57,878 nt of DNA. Source: DTU024 sp964518875 (GTDB taxonomy: Bacteria > Bacillota > Clostridia > Christensenellales > Aristaeellaceae). Below are positions 41,014-49,572 of this stretch, one piece after another. A program made the position numbers and the translations under genes. Under the pieces are notes generated by a model. It ran no database searches and was not told the DNA's origin. It saw only the letters and a program-made list of their open reading frames with translations. The DNA lies in assembly GCA_964518875.1 (NCBI GenBank), contig CAZFHI010000010.1:1-57878 (forward strand), read 5' to 3'. How positions within the stretch are numbered: position 1 is the first letter of the stretch; the number at the start of each line of letters is the position of its first letter.

Positions 41014-43326
41014 ATGGCTGTAACAGTTATCATAAAGCGCGACGGCAGGCAGGCGCCGTTTGACGAGAGTAAAATAGAAGCGGCGATAGAAAAAGCGTTT
41101 ATAGCTTCAAACGAGGAAAACGCCAAGGCCCGCGCTTCAAGGCTTAAGCGGAAAGCGGTACAGGAAATAAACAAAAATGCTTCCGCCGCCCCTACGGTTG
41201 AGGAAATACAAGATATAGTAGAAAAAACGCTCATAAAAGAAGGCTGCGCCGAGGCCGCCAAAAGGTACATACTTTATCGCGCCGAGCGCAGCAGGGCGCG
41301 CGAAATGAACGGCCGCCTTATGAAGACGTACAGGGACATAGTTTTTAAAGACGCCGCTGACGCGGACGTAAAGCGTGAAAACGCCAACATAGACGGCGAC
41401 AGCGCCATGGGTGCGATGCTTAAATTCGGATCCGAGGGCTCGAAGCATTTTTACAAACTGTACATGCTAAAGCCGGAGCACGCCAAGGCGCACGAGGACG
41501 GAGACATACATATACACGACTTGGATTTTTATTCTCTTACCACAACATGCTGCCAGATAGATTTGCTTAAGCTATTTAAAAACGGCTTTTCAACAGGCCA
41601 CGGCGTGCTGCGCGAACCGAACAGCATACAAAGCTACGCGGCCCTTGCCGCTATCGCGATACAGGCAAACCAGAACGACCAGCACGGCGGACAGGCCATA
41701 CCCGCCTTTGACTACGGCATGGCTCTAGGCGTTCGCAAAAGCTATAAAAAATTCTACCGCGACAACTTAGCGCGCTTTTTGGACGTTGAATACGATGTTT
41801 CAGACGCGGAAGAAAAAGTAAATGGACTGCTTAAGGAAGCGGAGGAGCTTGGGCTTGCGCCTCAAATGGAAGAGCAGAGCGAGTTTAGAAATTTTCTGCT
41901 TGAAAAGTTAAAAAACACAGCGCCTGAAGAAAAGCTTAACCAGCTTATAGACAATGTTAAAAAATACGCCGACAAGGAAATAGCGCGCGCGACATACCAG
42001 GCCATGGAAGCAATAATTCATAATTTAAACACCATGAACAGCCGCGCCGGCGCGCAAGTGCCTTTTTCGTCAATCAACTACGGCACGGATACTTCCCCTG
42101 AGGGCCGTCTTGTTATGCGAGAGCTGCTGCTCGCTACGGAGGCGGGGCTTGGAAACGGCGAGACGCCCATATTCCCTATACAGATATTCAAGGTTAAAGA
42201 GGGCGTAAACTACTTCCCCGGCGACCCTAATTACGATTTGTTCCGCCTTGCGATCAGGTGCTCGGCGAAGCGCCTTTTCCCAAACTTTTCTTTTATGGAC
42301 GCGCCTTTTAATCTTAAGTACTACAAGCCGGGACGCCCCGAAACGGAAACCACGTACATGGGATGTCGCACGAGAGTAATGGGCAACGTTTACGATAAAA
42401 CAAGGGAGATAGCCTATGGCCGCGGCAACCTTTCATTTACGTCTGTAAATTTGCCGCGCCTTGGCATACTGGCTGAAAAAGATACAGATAAATTTTTCGC
42501 CATGCTGGATGAAAAAATGGAGCTTGTAAAGGATCAGCTGCTTGAACGCTTTGAAGTGGTGGCGAGAAAAAAGGTGTATAATTTCCCTTTTCTTATGGGC
42601 CAGGGCGTGTGGCTGGACTCTGAAAAGCTTAAATGGGACGACGAGGTGCGAGAAGTGCTTAAGCACGGCACCCTTTCCATAGGCTTCATAGGGCTTGCGG
42701 AAACGCTCAAGGCTCTCACGGGCTTCCACCACGGCGAAAGCGAAAAATCGCAGGAGTTAGGCGTTAAAATAATAGGCCGTATGCGTGAATTCACAGACAG
42801 GGCTTCAGAAGAAACAGGCCTTAACTTTTCGCTTTTAGCAACTCCAGCGGAAAGCCTTTCCGGCCGCTTCGTCGCCATAGATAAAAACAGGTTCGGCGTA
42901 ATACCAGGCGTTACGGACAGGGATTACTATACAAATTCGTTCCACATACCCGTTTACTTCCCTATAAGCGCCTACGACAAGATACGTCTGGAAGCGCCCT
43001 ACCACGCGTTTACGAACGCCGGGCATATAACATATATAGAGATGGACGGCGACCCCACCAAAAACCTTGAAGCCTTTGAAAGCGTTATACGCTGCATGCA
43101 CGACAGCGGCGTCGGCTACGGCTCCATAAACCATCCCGTGGACAGGGACCCCGTATGCGGATATAATGGCATTATAAATGACTTCTGCCCGAAATGCGGA
43201 AGGACGGAGGACGGGCAAAGCTTCGAGCGCATACGCAGGATTACAGGCTATCTTGTAGGAACGCTCGACAGGTTCAACAACAGCAAGCGCTCGGAAGAGC
43301 GCGACCGCGTAAAGCATAGTTTATAA
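41014..43326 (+). CDS. nrdD: Anaerobic (class III) ribonucleoside-triphosphate reductase
   Basis: Reduces ribonucleoside triphosphates to dNTPs without oxygen, using a glycyl radical. The 770 aa protein starts with an ATP-cone allosteric domain (VIIKRDGRQAPFDESKIEAA, to about residue 95), followed by the ten-stranded barrel core, and ends with the glycyl-radical loop RITGYLVGTLDRFN. Near 715-728 the zinc site shows DPVCG and FCPKCG: three Cys are clear, while the place of the first Cys of the usual four seems to hold Asp. The downstream nrdG encodes its activase. Expression is probably repressed by NrdR when dATP is plentiful. Confidence 0.95.
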   Translation: MAVTVIIKRDGRQAPFDESKIEAAIEKAFIASNEENAKARASRLKRKAVQEINKNASAAPTVEEIQDIVEKTLIKEGCAEAAKRYILYRAERSRAREMNGRLMKTYRDIVFKDAADADVKRENANIDGDSAMGAMLKFGSEGSKHFYKLYMLKPEHAKAHEDGDIHIHDLDFYSLTTTCCQIDLLKLFKNGFSTGHGVLREPNSIQSYAALAAIAIQANQNDQHGGQAIPAFDYGMALGVRKSYKKFYRDNLARFLDVEYDVSDAEEKVNGLLKEAEELGLAPQMEEQSEFRNFLLEKLKNTAPEEKLNQLIDNVKKYADKEIARATYQAMEAIIHNLNTMNSRAGAQVPFSSINYGTDTSPEGRLVMRELLLATEAGLGNGETPIFPIQIFKVKEGVNYFPGDPNYDLFRLAIRCSAKRLFPNFSFMDAPFNLKYYKPGRPETETTYMGCRTRVMGNVYDKTREIAYGRGNLSFTSVNLPRLGILAEKDTDKFFAMLDEKMELVKDQLLERFEVVARKKVYNFPFLMGQGVWLDSEKLKWDDEVREVLKHGTLSIGFIGLAETLKALTGFHHGESEKSQELGVKIIGRMREFTDRASEETGLNFSLLATPAESLSGRFVAIDKNRFGVIPGVTDRDYYTNSFHIPVYFPISAYDKIRLEAPYHAFTNAGHITYIEMDGDPTKNLEAFESVIRCMHDSGVGYGSINHPVDRDPVCGYNGIINDFCPKCGRTEDGQSFERIRRITGYLVGTLDRFNNSKRSEERDRVKHSL

Positions 43327-43347
43327 GGGCGCGCGCGGGGGTATAAT

Positions 43348-43857
43348 ATGCATGTAAGGCTTTTCGGCATAGAAAAATCCAGCATTGTGGATGGGCCGGG
43401 CATACGCCTGGCGGTGTTTCTGCAGGGCTGCCCTCACGACTGCCCTGGCTGCCATAACCCTGAATCCCATGACATAAACGGAGGGTTCATGGGTGAAACG
43501 GAGGATATAGCAAAGGAGTTCCAGAAAAACCCGCTTCTAAAAGGCATAACGCTTACAGGCGGCGAGCCGCTGCTACAGCCTGAAGCCTGCCTTGAGTTAG
43601 CTCAAGCGGCAAAAAAACGCGGGCTTGATGTGTGGCTGTACACAGGCTACCTTTTTGAAGATATATTAAAAAGCGAAAAAAAGCACGTGCGGCGCCTTCT
43701 TAAACAGCTTGACTGCGTAGTTGACGGCAGGTTCGTACTGGCGGAGCGCTCGCTGGATCTGCTTTATAAAGGCAGCCGCAACCAGAGAATAATAGACGTG
43801 CGGAAAAGCCTTGAGAAAAACGAAACAATGCTTTGGGAAGAACCTGAATGGTGTTGA
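43348..43857 (+). CDS. nrdG: Anaerobic ribonucleotide reductase-activating radical SAM protein
   Basis: Radical SAM enzyme that makes the glycyl radical on NrdD. The 169 aa protein has the [4Fe-4S] motif CPHDCPGC with Cys28, Cys32 and Cys35 (CxxxCxxC), TGGEPLLQP as the SAM-binding GGE motif and a final RIIDVRKSL. It begins 21 bases after nrdD in the same transcript, preceded by GGGGG. Confidence 0.95.
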   Translation: MHVRLFGIEKSSIVDGPGIRLAVFLQGCPHDCPGCHNPESHDINGGFMGETEDIAKEFQKNPLLKGITLTGGEPLLQPEACLELAQAAKKRGLDVWLYTGYLFEDILKSEKKHVRRLLKQLDCVVDGRFVLAERSLDLLYKGSRNQRIIDVRKSLEKNETMLWEEPEWC

Positions 43858-43878
43858 ATAAATAAACAGGAGGAAAAT

Positions 43879-44271
43879 ATGGAAGTTACAAAGGTTTCAA
43901 TGCAGTTTGCAAACAATTTCAGCGGTACGCTTACAGGCGAAAAGGTCAAAGTAGGCGTAGGCTCGCACGAAGGGGAGGCTATGCCCTACGAGCTGCTTTT
44001 AGGCGCGTTAGGGGCATGCTTCTACGCTACGTTTCTTTCAATAGTAAGGAAGATGCGCGTGGGCTTTGAAAGCGTGGACATTCAGATAGAAGGAACAAAG
44101 AGAGACGAGGAGCCCGCGCACCTTATAAAAACAAAAATAGCCATGACCATAACAAACGGCGAAAGCGAAGAAAAGCTTACCAAGGCCGCTCATTTGGCCG
44201 AGAAATACTGCTCCGTATATTACACCGTTTCTAAGGTAAGCGATATGGAGCTTGAACTTAAGTTCGCGTAA
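43879..44271 (+). CDS. OsmC-family peroxiredoxin-like protein
   Basis: A 130 aa OsmC/Ohr-fold protein; the family reduces organic hydroperoxides with paired cysteines. Cys47 in GALGACFYAT and Cys111 in AEKYCSVYYT are in the conserved redox positions, and Glu38 in MPYELLLGA fits the active-site Glu. AGGAGG precedes the ATG, 21 bases after nrdG. This is a general OsmC, not the Ohr subclass. It may be read through from the nrdDG transcript. Confidence 0.88.
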   Translation: MEVTKVSMQFANNFSGTLTGEKVKVGVGSHEGEAMPYELLLGALGACFYATFLSIVRKMRVGFESVDIQIEGTKRDEEPAHLIKTKIAMTITNGESEEKLTKAAHLAEKYCSVYYTVSKVSDMELELKFA

Positions 44272-44287
44272 AGAAAATTACGCGACG

Positions 44288-44317
44288 CCCCGCTTTATAA
44301 AGGCGGGGTATTTTTTT
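44288..44317 (+). terminator. Terminator after the nrdDG-OsmC unit
   Basis: CCCCGC (44288-44293) and GCGGGG (44303-44308) form a GC-rich stem followed by TATTTTTTT. Confidence 0.85.
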
Positions 44318-44749
44318 ATATAGAAACTTACAGCGCGAAACCGCGCTTTAAAATATTCATATAAGTAATAAGCTGATTTATATAAAAATATACTATGAAT
44401 AACTTAACACAAACCATGAAAAATAAACGTTTCTTTTTGTTTGCAGCTTATTCAGTCGGTATAACCAGTAAGTATAAGCCGCTACGCTCAGAGCGCCGAC
44501 AAAGCTCCCTTGCCAAGGGGCGTTTTTGATTGACCGCTTACGATCAAAAAAATACATTGCGCAGCAATATACCGCGACCATAGCGTGTCGCTTATTTCTA
44601 TTACATTAATTAGTGTCTTCCCTATGCCCCCGCTTTGTTTATAAGACACAGCGCCGTTATGCTTTTTTAAAGCTTTGCCTAAAAATATTTATCTTGTATG
44701 TTTTAAATTAAAATAAGCGTTATTCAGCGTTCAATAATGCGCGTTTTAT
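44318..44749. other. Gene-free stretch with a possible decayed interspersed repeat
   Basis: No convincing gene. Near 44470-44525 the sequence GCGCCGACAAAGCTCCCTTG followed by CCAAGGG has the look of the interspersed hairpin repeats seen between genes in several gut Clostridia (CCCTTG/CAAGGG stem with an adjacent TTTGTCGGCGC). Only one partial copy is in this window, so the assignment rests on memory of such repeats. Confidence 0.3.
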
Positions 44750-44785
44750 ACCAAAAACAAAGACCGCCTTTAAATCAAGGCGGTC
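44750..44785 (-). terminator. Terminator of the tRNA-fMet/tRNA-Met operon
   Basis: On the minus strand GACCGCCTT and AAGGCGGTC (44785-44777 and 44770-44762) pair around six bases and are followed by TTTGTTTTT. Confidence 0.85.
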
Positions 44786-44801
44786 GAATGTATAAAAATT
44801 T

Positions 44802-44878
44802 TGGTAGCGGCGGTGGGACTCGAACCTACGACACTCCGGGTATGAACCGAATGCTCTAGCCAACTGAGCTACGCCGCC
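44802..44878 (-). tRNA. Elongator tRNA-Met (CAU)
   Basis: 77 bases with encoded CCA. GGCGGCG acceptor (G1-U72 wobble), D arm TAGCTCAGTTGGCTAGAGC, anticodon loop TTCATAC, T arm GGTTCGAGTCC. It matches the Bacillota elongator form and lacks the C1-A72 mismatch of initiators. Confidence 0.9.
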
Positions 44879-44885
44879 AAAAAAA

Positions 44886-44961
<76 letters not shown>

Positions 44962-45028
44962 TTACTGCCGCTCTTGTGCGGCCTGATGCCGCTTGCTTTG
45001 GCGGCGTTACCGCCGTTCCTGCGGCGCA
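44962..45028 (-). other. Structured 5' leader of the tRNA-fMet transcript
   Basis: Between the predicted start near 45028 and tRNA-fMet lie three small GC hairpins: CGGCG/CGCCG (45026-45022 with 45015-45011), GCCGC/GCGGC (45005-45001 with 44992-44988) and GCCGC/GCGGC (44982-44978 with 44971-44967), each with a 6-8 base loop or so. No known riboregulator is recognised. Confidence 0.45.
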
Positions 45029-45034
45029 AGAGTT

Positions 45035-45063
45035 ATATTAGCATAATGCACGGGGGCTGTCAA
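45035..45063 (-). promoter_or_regulatory. Promoter of the tRNA-fMet/tRNA-Met operon
   Basis: Minus strand TTGACA (45063-45058), 17 bases, TAATAT (45040-45035). Confidence 0.75.
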
Positions 45064-45344
45064 CCCTTTTAAAAATGTTTTTGCGGCATGTTTTAGAAAT
45101 AATCAGGACTTAAAATCAGCGTATAATTTACGCCTGATTCTACTCGAATAATCATAGTTTTGAGCGTGTCTTTACGCTTTGGCAGCGTATTGATTATTAA
45201 TCGCGGCGCGCCTTTTTTATAAGTATTTTGCCGGAACATAAATTTATTTTTATGCCGCCTTAGATAGAAGAAAGCGTATTTGCGCAAGCGGAAAGTTCAT
45301 ATGGAAAAATTAATATGAACTTAGCAGCGAACGCAAAAACGCAT
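45064..45344. other. Gene-free stretch
   Basis: About 280 bases between the tRNA promoter and the terminator of the cell-wall gene. I see no gene, repeat or RNA element in it. Confidence 0.4.
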
Positions 45345-45372
45345 ACAAAAAACCCGGCCTCGAAGACCGGGC
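45345..45372 (-). terminator. Terminator of the PG-binding/SH3 protein gene
   Basis: On the minus strand GCCCGG and CCGGGT arms (45372-45352) are followed by TTTTTT, 49 bases past the stop codon. Confidence 0.85.
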
Positions 45373-45420
45373 TTTTACTTATATTCTTATGCTCAGCTTA
45401 ACAATTTAATATTAAGCCTT

Positions 45421-47043
45421 TTACTTTTTCTTTATGTAGCCTGTTCTTACGAAGCCGCCTTTTTCATCCAGAATTTCCGCGTATCCGCCTTCGTATTCCT
45501 GAACCATGCCTAAATCGGTCTTGTCTTTAACGGAGTAAAGCGCGTTTATTTTGGAGTTCTTTCCTATGACTTCGGGAGACTTCCAAATGTTAAGGTCGCC
45601 GCCTGATGTACTGGCTATCGCCGCATAGGGCTCGCCTTTTTTTTCAGGCTCCGGTTTTTCTGTGGGGCTTGGCTGCGGCTTGGGAGCGGGCGCGTTTGCT
45701 TTCTTGGCGATGTATCCGGTTCTTACATATCCGGTGCCGTCGAGAAGCTCCGCGTATCCGCCTTTGTATTCCTGAACCATGCCAATGTCTGCGCCGTTTT
45801 TAAGTGAAGCGACGCCGTTTACCTTGGAGTTCTTGCCTATGACTTCGGGGGACTTCCATACGTTAAGGTTTCCGCCTGAGGTTTTTACAACAGCGAAATA
45901 AGGCTCGCCTATTTTTTCAGGCTCCGGCTTATCGGTGGGCTGCGGAGTGGGCGCCGATGTTGCAGGCGCGTCTGCGAAAAGCTTCGCCCAGGTGAGCTTG
46001 CCGACTATGCCGTCCTGTGAAAGTCCGTTTAATTTTTGGAAAGCTTTTATCGCGGCGACTGTTTTGCTGCCGACTATGCCGTCCACGTCGCCCGCCTGAT
46101 AGCCAAGCTCGTTAAGCTTTGCCTGTATCTGCTTTATTTCTTCCTTGGTGTTAAGCTCGTGGTTCCTTTGAGCCGCGGTCTTTTTTTCTTCATCAACGTA
46201 GTTGTTGTTTATGGGCGCCGTGGTGTATATAACTACGGGCTTAGCTGCAAGCGCCCTTATTTCTCCTGCGTTTAATTCAGGGAAGTCTGTGGAAACGACG
46301 ATGTCTTTATTGTCCGCTGTTTTAACGCATACAAGCTCTGCAAAGCCGTCTTTAAGGTCTTCAGGAACTGCGAAGTTCTTTTCGCCCGCTATCTTGGCTC
46401 TTGAAAGCATGTCTTCAGGCACGCGTCCCAGGGCGCCTTGCCTCGGCCTGCTGTTTTTAGTAGGCAGATACAGGAAATTGATGTTGTCATATGAAGCGTA
46501 GGCTCTGTATTCCTTGGTGCCGAAAAGGTTCTCTACATATACAAGGCCGTGCGTACGCGCGGGGCTGAAGCCGCCTGGTATAATGACGTTTTCTTTTGGA
46601 ATAACCGCTTTGCCCGCGTCTTCCTGTTTATCTTTTACAGGCTCGTTGCCTGCGAACGCGAACTGCAGGGGCATGCCTTCCTCGTATTCTTCGCCCGCCG
46701 TAACGTTTACAGGGAAGTAGCCGGTTTTATTGTTGTAAACGCCGTAAACTCTGAACTGGGTTACGCCTTTTACGTCGTTAAATGCGTAAACGGTGTAATC
46801 GAGGCCGGGAAGCTTAACAGCCGTGTAAATTTCATCAGGATTTTTAACCTCGACTGGCGTAAACCCTAAAAGCGGCACGGGCGTTGCCGTAGCCGGGGTC
46901 TCTTCTGTTACTGCAACTGTTGACGGAGCGTCGGTCGCTTTAGGCGCAGCAGGGACTTCCGACGCCATAACGACAGGAATAACCATAACAACTGCAATAA
47001 ATAAGGTAATAAGCCTTTTTAAATAATAATTTTTATTGTTCAT
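45421..47043 (-). CDS. Secreted protein with peptidoglycan-binding domain and two SH3-like repeats
   Basis: A 540 aa exported protein. Order: signal peptide (to about 28), a Thr/Pro/Ala-rich linker, a uncharacterised beta-rich region (about 60-285), a PG_binding_1 domain at about 300-352 (IQAKLNELGYQAGDVDGIVG, AIKAFQKLNGL), a Pro-rich spacer, then two 70-residue near-identical repeats (about 378-446 and 470-540), each with GGxLNxWKSPEVIGKNSK and GMVQEYxGGYAE, typical of bacterial SH3 wall-binding modules. The two repeats are also visible in the DNA. It would bind peptidoglycan outside the cell; no catalytic domain is seen. Its start region lacks GGAGG but AAAGGAAAG precedes ATG. Confidence 0.82.
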   Translation of the reverse strand: MNNKNYYLKRLITLFIAVVMVIPVVMASEVPAAPKATDAPSTVAVTEETPATATPVPLLGFTPVEVKNPDEIYTAVKLPGLDYTVYAFNDVKGVTQFRVYGVYNNKTGYFPVNVTAGEEYEEGMPLQFAFAGNEPVKDKQEDAGKAVIPKENVIIPGGFSPARTHGLVYVENLFGTKEYRAYASYDNINFLYLPTKNSRPRQGALGRVPEDMLSRAKIAGEKNFAVPEDLKDGFAELVCVKTADNKDIVVSTDFPELNAGEIRALAAKPVVIYTTAPINNNYVDEEKKTAAQRNHELNTKEEIKQIQAKLNELGYQAGDVDGIVGSKTVAAIKAFQKLNGLSQDGIVGKLTWAKLFADAPATSAPTPQPTDKPEPEKIGEPYFAVVKTSGGNLNVWKSPEVIGKNSKVNGVASLKNGADIGMVQEYKGGYAELLDGTGYVRTGYIAKKANAPAPKPQPSPTEKPEPEKKGEPYAAIASTSGGDLNIWKSPEVIGKNSKINALYSVKDKTDLGMVQEYEGGYAEILDEKGGFVRTGYIKKK

Positions 47044-47267
47044 TTCTTTCCTTTCTGCCCTGTACGGGCCGTCATAGGAGCTTTAAAGCCCCATATAAAT
47101 CGTGTAAAGCGAAGCTGTTAAACGCATTCCAAATACAAGGCCTCCCTGATGAAACGATAATAGCAAACAACACGCCGGTTTTCAACCTGCGGCAGAAGAT
47201 TTTACAATTCATCAGGCCGCGCCATGCGTTAAAACGCGGAATAAATTAAATAAAACTTTTTAAGCGC

Positions 47268-48179
47268 TTATTTCCAGAGGCCGTCAGGGTATATGCCTTC
47301 ATCGGTCATTTTCTTAAGCGCGCTTTTTACAAGAGGAGTGTCTGAAGCGTTGGTAACCCCGTACCACTTATCCTTTGAGTGCAGCACTTTTACGTTTACC
47401 TTGTTTTCCTTAAGCAGGTCGCCTACGATGTTGGGCAGCAGGTATTCCGCCTTCGCGGGGTTAGTCGCCATGGCTTCCTTGTAGAACTTGCCGAAACGCT
47501 CGTCAAGGTAGTCGAGATAATCAGGCGTAAGGCCCCACATGTTCATGGAAACCGTGGTTTCAGCGGGAAGCAGAGTGTAGCTCTTGCCGTCCAACGTGTA
47601 AAGCGGGCCGTCCACCGATGAAATTATATGCAGACGCTCTATTATGCTGCTCAGGTAACCGTCTTCCGTTACGTTGCACACGCCGCGGGACACATAGCCG
47701 TAGTCCGAAAGCGTTTTGCCAAGCTCAAAGCCAACCATGGCGTATTCGCCGTCCTTAGGCTCCCCGCTTAAATAATTGTAAATCTGCTCGTAAGCGCTCC
47801 TGCCGTAAAGATCGTCGCCGTTTATTACGCAGAAAGGAGCGTCTATCTGATCCCTTGCGCAAAGAACCGCGTGGCCCGTGCCCCAGGGCTTGGTTCTTTC
47901 TTTTGGGGGGACGAGGCCGTCGGGAAGCTTGTCAAGCTCCTGCATGGCGTAGCTTACTTCCATATGCTTTTCTATGTTCTTGCCTATAAAATCGTGAAAG
48001 TCGTCCTTGATTTTTTTGTTTACTATAAAAACTACGCGTTCAAAGCCTGCCTGGAGAGCGTCATAAAGGGAATAATCGATTATGCCCTCGCCGTGCATAC
48101 CAAAAGGCGTTATCTGCTTAAGACCGCCGAAACGGCTGCCCACGCCGGCCGCTAAAACTACAAGAATAGGTTTTTTCAT
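47268..48179 (-). CDS. Sugar-phosphate-type nucleotidyltransferase
   Basis: A 303 aa GT-A-fold nucleotidyltransferase. The pyrophosphorylase loop LAAGVGSRFGGLKQ is at 9-22, with INGDDLYG carrying the metal-binding Asp and WGTGHAV the substrate loop. It resembles a widespread Clostridia group close to GlmU/RmlA N-terminal domains; the NTP and sugar are unknown. ATG 48179 follows GGGAGG; an extension to 48308 enters the divergent promoter. No glycan genes are adjacent. Confidence 0.8.
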   Translation of the reverse strand: MKKPILVVLAAGVGSRFGGLKQITPFGMHGEGIIDYSLYDALQAGFERVVFIVNKKIKDDFHDFIGKNIEKHMEVSYAMQELDKLPDGLVPPKERTKPWGTGHAVLCARDQIDAPFCVINGDDLYGRSAYEQIYNYLSGEPKDGEYAMVGFELGKTLSDYGYVSRGVCNVTEDGYLSSIIERLHIISSVDGPLYTLDGKSYTLLPAETTVSMNMWGLTPDYLDYLDERFGKFYKEAMATNPAKAEYLLPNIVGDLLKENKVNVKVLHSKDKWYGVTNASDTPLVKSALKKMTDEGIYPDGLWK

Positions 48180-48194
48180 TTTAAATCCTCCCAG

Positions 48195-48244
48195 TTGCAA
48201 TATTTCTTCTATTACAGTATACTCTTTCTTAGTCTTTTTGAAAA
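48195..48244. promoter_or_regulatory. Overlapping divergent promoters sharing an AGTATACT palindrome
   Basis: Rightward: TTGCAA (48195-48200), 17 bases, TATACT (48218-48223). Leftward: TTTTCA (48244-48239), 17 bases, TATACT (48221-48216). Both -10 boxes are the same palindrome, so trmL and the nucleotidyltransferase gene cannot be initiated at the same instant. Confidence 0.5.
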
Positions 48245-48261
48245 GGCAAAGGAGGAAAAAT

Positions 48262-48765
48262 ATGAATGTGGTATTGTACAACCCCAAAATACCACAGAAC
48301 ACAGGCAATATAGCCAGAACCTGCGTTGCTGCGGGAGCGGTGCTGCACCTTATAAAGCCGCTCGGCTTTTCAATAGACGATAAGCATGTAAGGCGCGCCG
48401 GGCTTGACTACTGGCCTGACTTGAAGCTCAAAGTGCACGACAGCCTGAGCGCCTTTTTAAGCTATTCGCGCGGAGCTTCGTACCGCTTTTTAAGCACTAA
48501 GGCTGAAAACTGCTATGCGGACGTTGTTTACGGAAAAGACGATTATATTGTTTTTGGCCCGGAGGACGCGGGGCTGCCTGAGCAGCTGCTTAGAAAATAT
48601 TACGATTTAAGCTTCAGAATACCTATGCTGGGGGACACTCGCTCGCTTAACCTTTCAAACTCCGTGGCTATCGTGCTCTACGAAGCGCTGCGGCAGCAGA
48701 ATTTTTCGGGTCTTAACAAAACAGGGCGTCTTACAGGCAGAAAAGAAGAACCGCTGAATATATGA
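48262..48765 (+). CDS. trmL: tRNA (cytidine34-2'-O)-methyltransferase TrmL
   Basis: SPOUT methyltransferase that 2'-O-methylates the wobble base of tRNA-Leu isoacceptors. The 167 aa protein is nearly only the knot domain: VVLYNPKIPQNTGNIARTC at the N terminus, VFGPEDAGLPEQLL and MLGDTRSLNLSNSVAIVLYE. GGAGG is six bases before ATG 48262; the longer frame to 48082 is a run-in from the neighbouring gene. A short membrane protein and two uracil glycosylase homologues follow. Confidence 0.93.
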   Translation: MNVVLYNPKIPQNTGNIARTCVAAGAVLHLIKPLGFSIDDKHVRRAGLDYWPDLKLKVHDSLSAFLSYSRGASYRFLSTKAENCYADVVYGKDDYIVFGPEDAGLPEQLLRKYYDLSFRIPMLGDTRSLNLSNSVAIVLYEALRQQNFSGLNKTGRLTGRKEEPLNI

Positions 48766-48787
48766 GCGCTTTAATAAAGGTGATAAT

Positions 48788-49006
48788 ATGTGGCATAATA
48801 GCGATATAGACGAAGAGCTGTACGACCTGCAGGATGAAGTGGAGGAGCAGGAGGACCGCATGCGCTTTGCGGCGGGCATGTCGGACTTTTTTCTTATAAT
48901 AATAGGCGTAATAGTTATACTTGTTTTGGTTCTTTTACTTATAAGCCTTGGCAACTGGCTCAGGCAGGACATACATTCCACCATATTAAATTTAGACGTA
49001 AGATGA
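48788..49006 (+). CDS. Small acidic single-pass membrane protein
   Basis: A 72 aa protein: an acidic N-terminal half (DEELYDLQDEVEEQEDRM) then one membrane segment (about 34-55, FLIIIGVIVILVLVLLLISL). No family recognised. AAAGGTG precedes ATG, and its stop overlaps the ATG of the uracil glycosylase gene (ATGA, 49003-49006), so it is co-translated with a repair enzyme. Confidence 0.7.
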   Translation: MWHNSDIDEELYDLQDEVEEQEDRMRFAAGMSDFFLIIIGVIVILVLVLLLISLGNWLRQDIHSTILNLDVR

Positions 49007-49572
49007 TAAAAACTTCCTGGGAAACATTGTACAGCGGCATAAATTCATGCAAGGCCTGCCCGCTGCATTCAGGCATTACAAAAAAGGTTCCGGGGCAGGG
49101 AAACCCCGACGCCGATATTATGATAATAGGCGAGGGTCCCGGCAAAATGGAAGATTTGCAGGGCGTCGCGTTCGTAGGCCCTGCGGGGCAGCTTTTAAGC
49201 AGAATGCTTGCGGCGATAAACATAGACAGGAAGGACGTATACATATGCAACGTAGTAAAGTGCAGACCTCCTCAGAACCGCAACCCTATGCCCGATGAGG
49301 CAGAAGCGTGCAAGCCGTTTCTGCGCGCGCAGTTCGCGCTTGTGAGGCCTGAAATAATAGTAATTATGGGCTCTGTCGCGCTTAAAAACACAATAGCGCC
49401 CGCCGGCTCTATAACAAAAATGCGCGGGAAGTGGATAAACATAAAGGGCGTGTGGTTCATGCCTACTTTTCACCCTGCCGCGCTTTTGCGGGATGAAAGC
49501 AAAAAGCGACTCGCGTGGGAGGACATGCAGCTTATACAAAAAAAGCTTGAGGAATTAAATGGCAAGCCCTGA
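49003..49572 (+). CDS. Family 4 uracil-DNA glycosylase with Fe-S cluster
   Basis: Removes uracil from DNA at the start of base-excision repair. The 189 aa sequence has the four cluster ligands of family 4: Cys16, Cys19, Cys87 and Cys103. Motif A GEGPGKMEDLQG begins at 43 and the catalytic-loop motif HPAALLR starts at His157. Length is typical. It overlaps the next gene, a second glycosylase homologue, by 14 bases, so both are probably made together. Confidence 0.92.
   Translation: MIKTSWETLYSGINSCKACPLHSGITKKVPGQGNPDADIMIIGEGPGKMEDLQGVAFVGPAGQLLSRMLAAINIDRKDVYICNVVKCRPPQNRNPMPDEAEACKPFLRAQFALVRPEIIVIMGSVALKNTIAPAGSITKMRGKWINIKGVWFMPTFHPAALLRDESKKRLAWEDMQLIQKKLEELNGKP

Noticed and set aside
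44393..44581. 62 aa minus-strand ORF
   Set aside because: No ribosome site, no family and it coincides with a hairpin-rich repeat-like stretch; probably not a gene.
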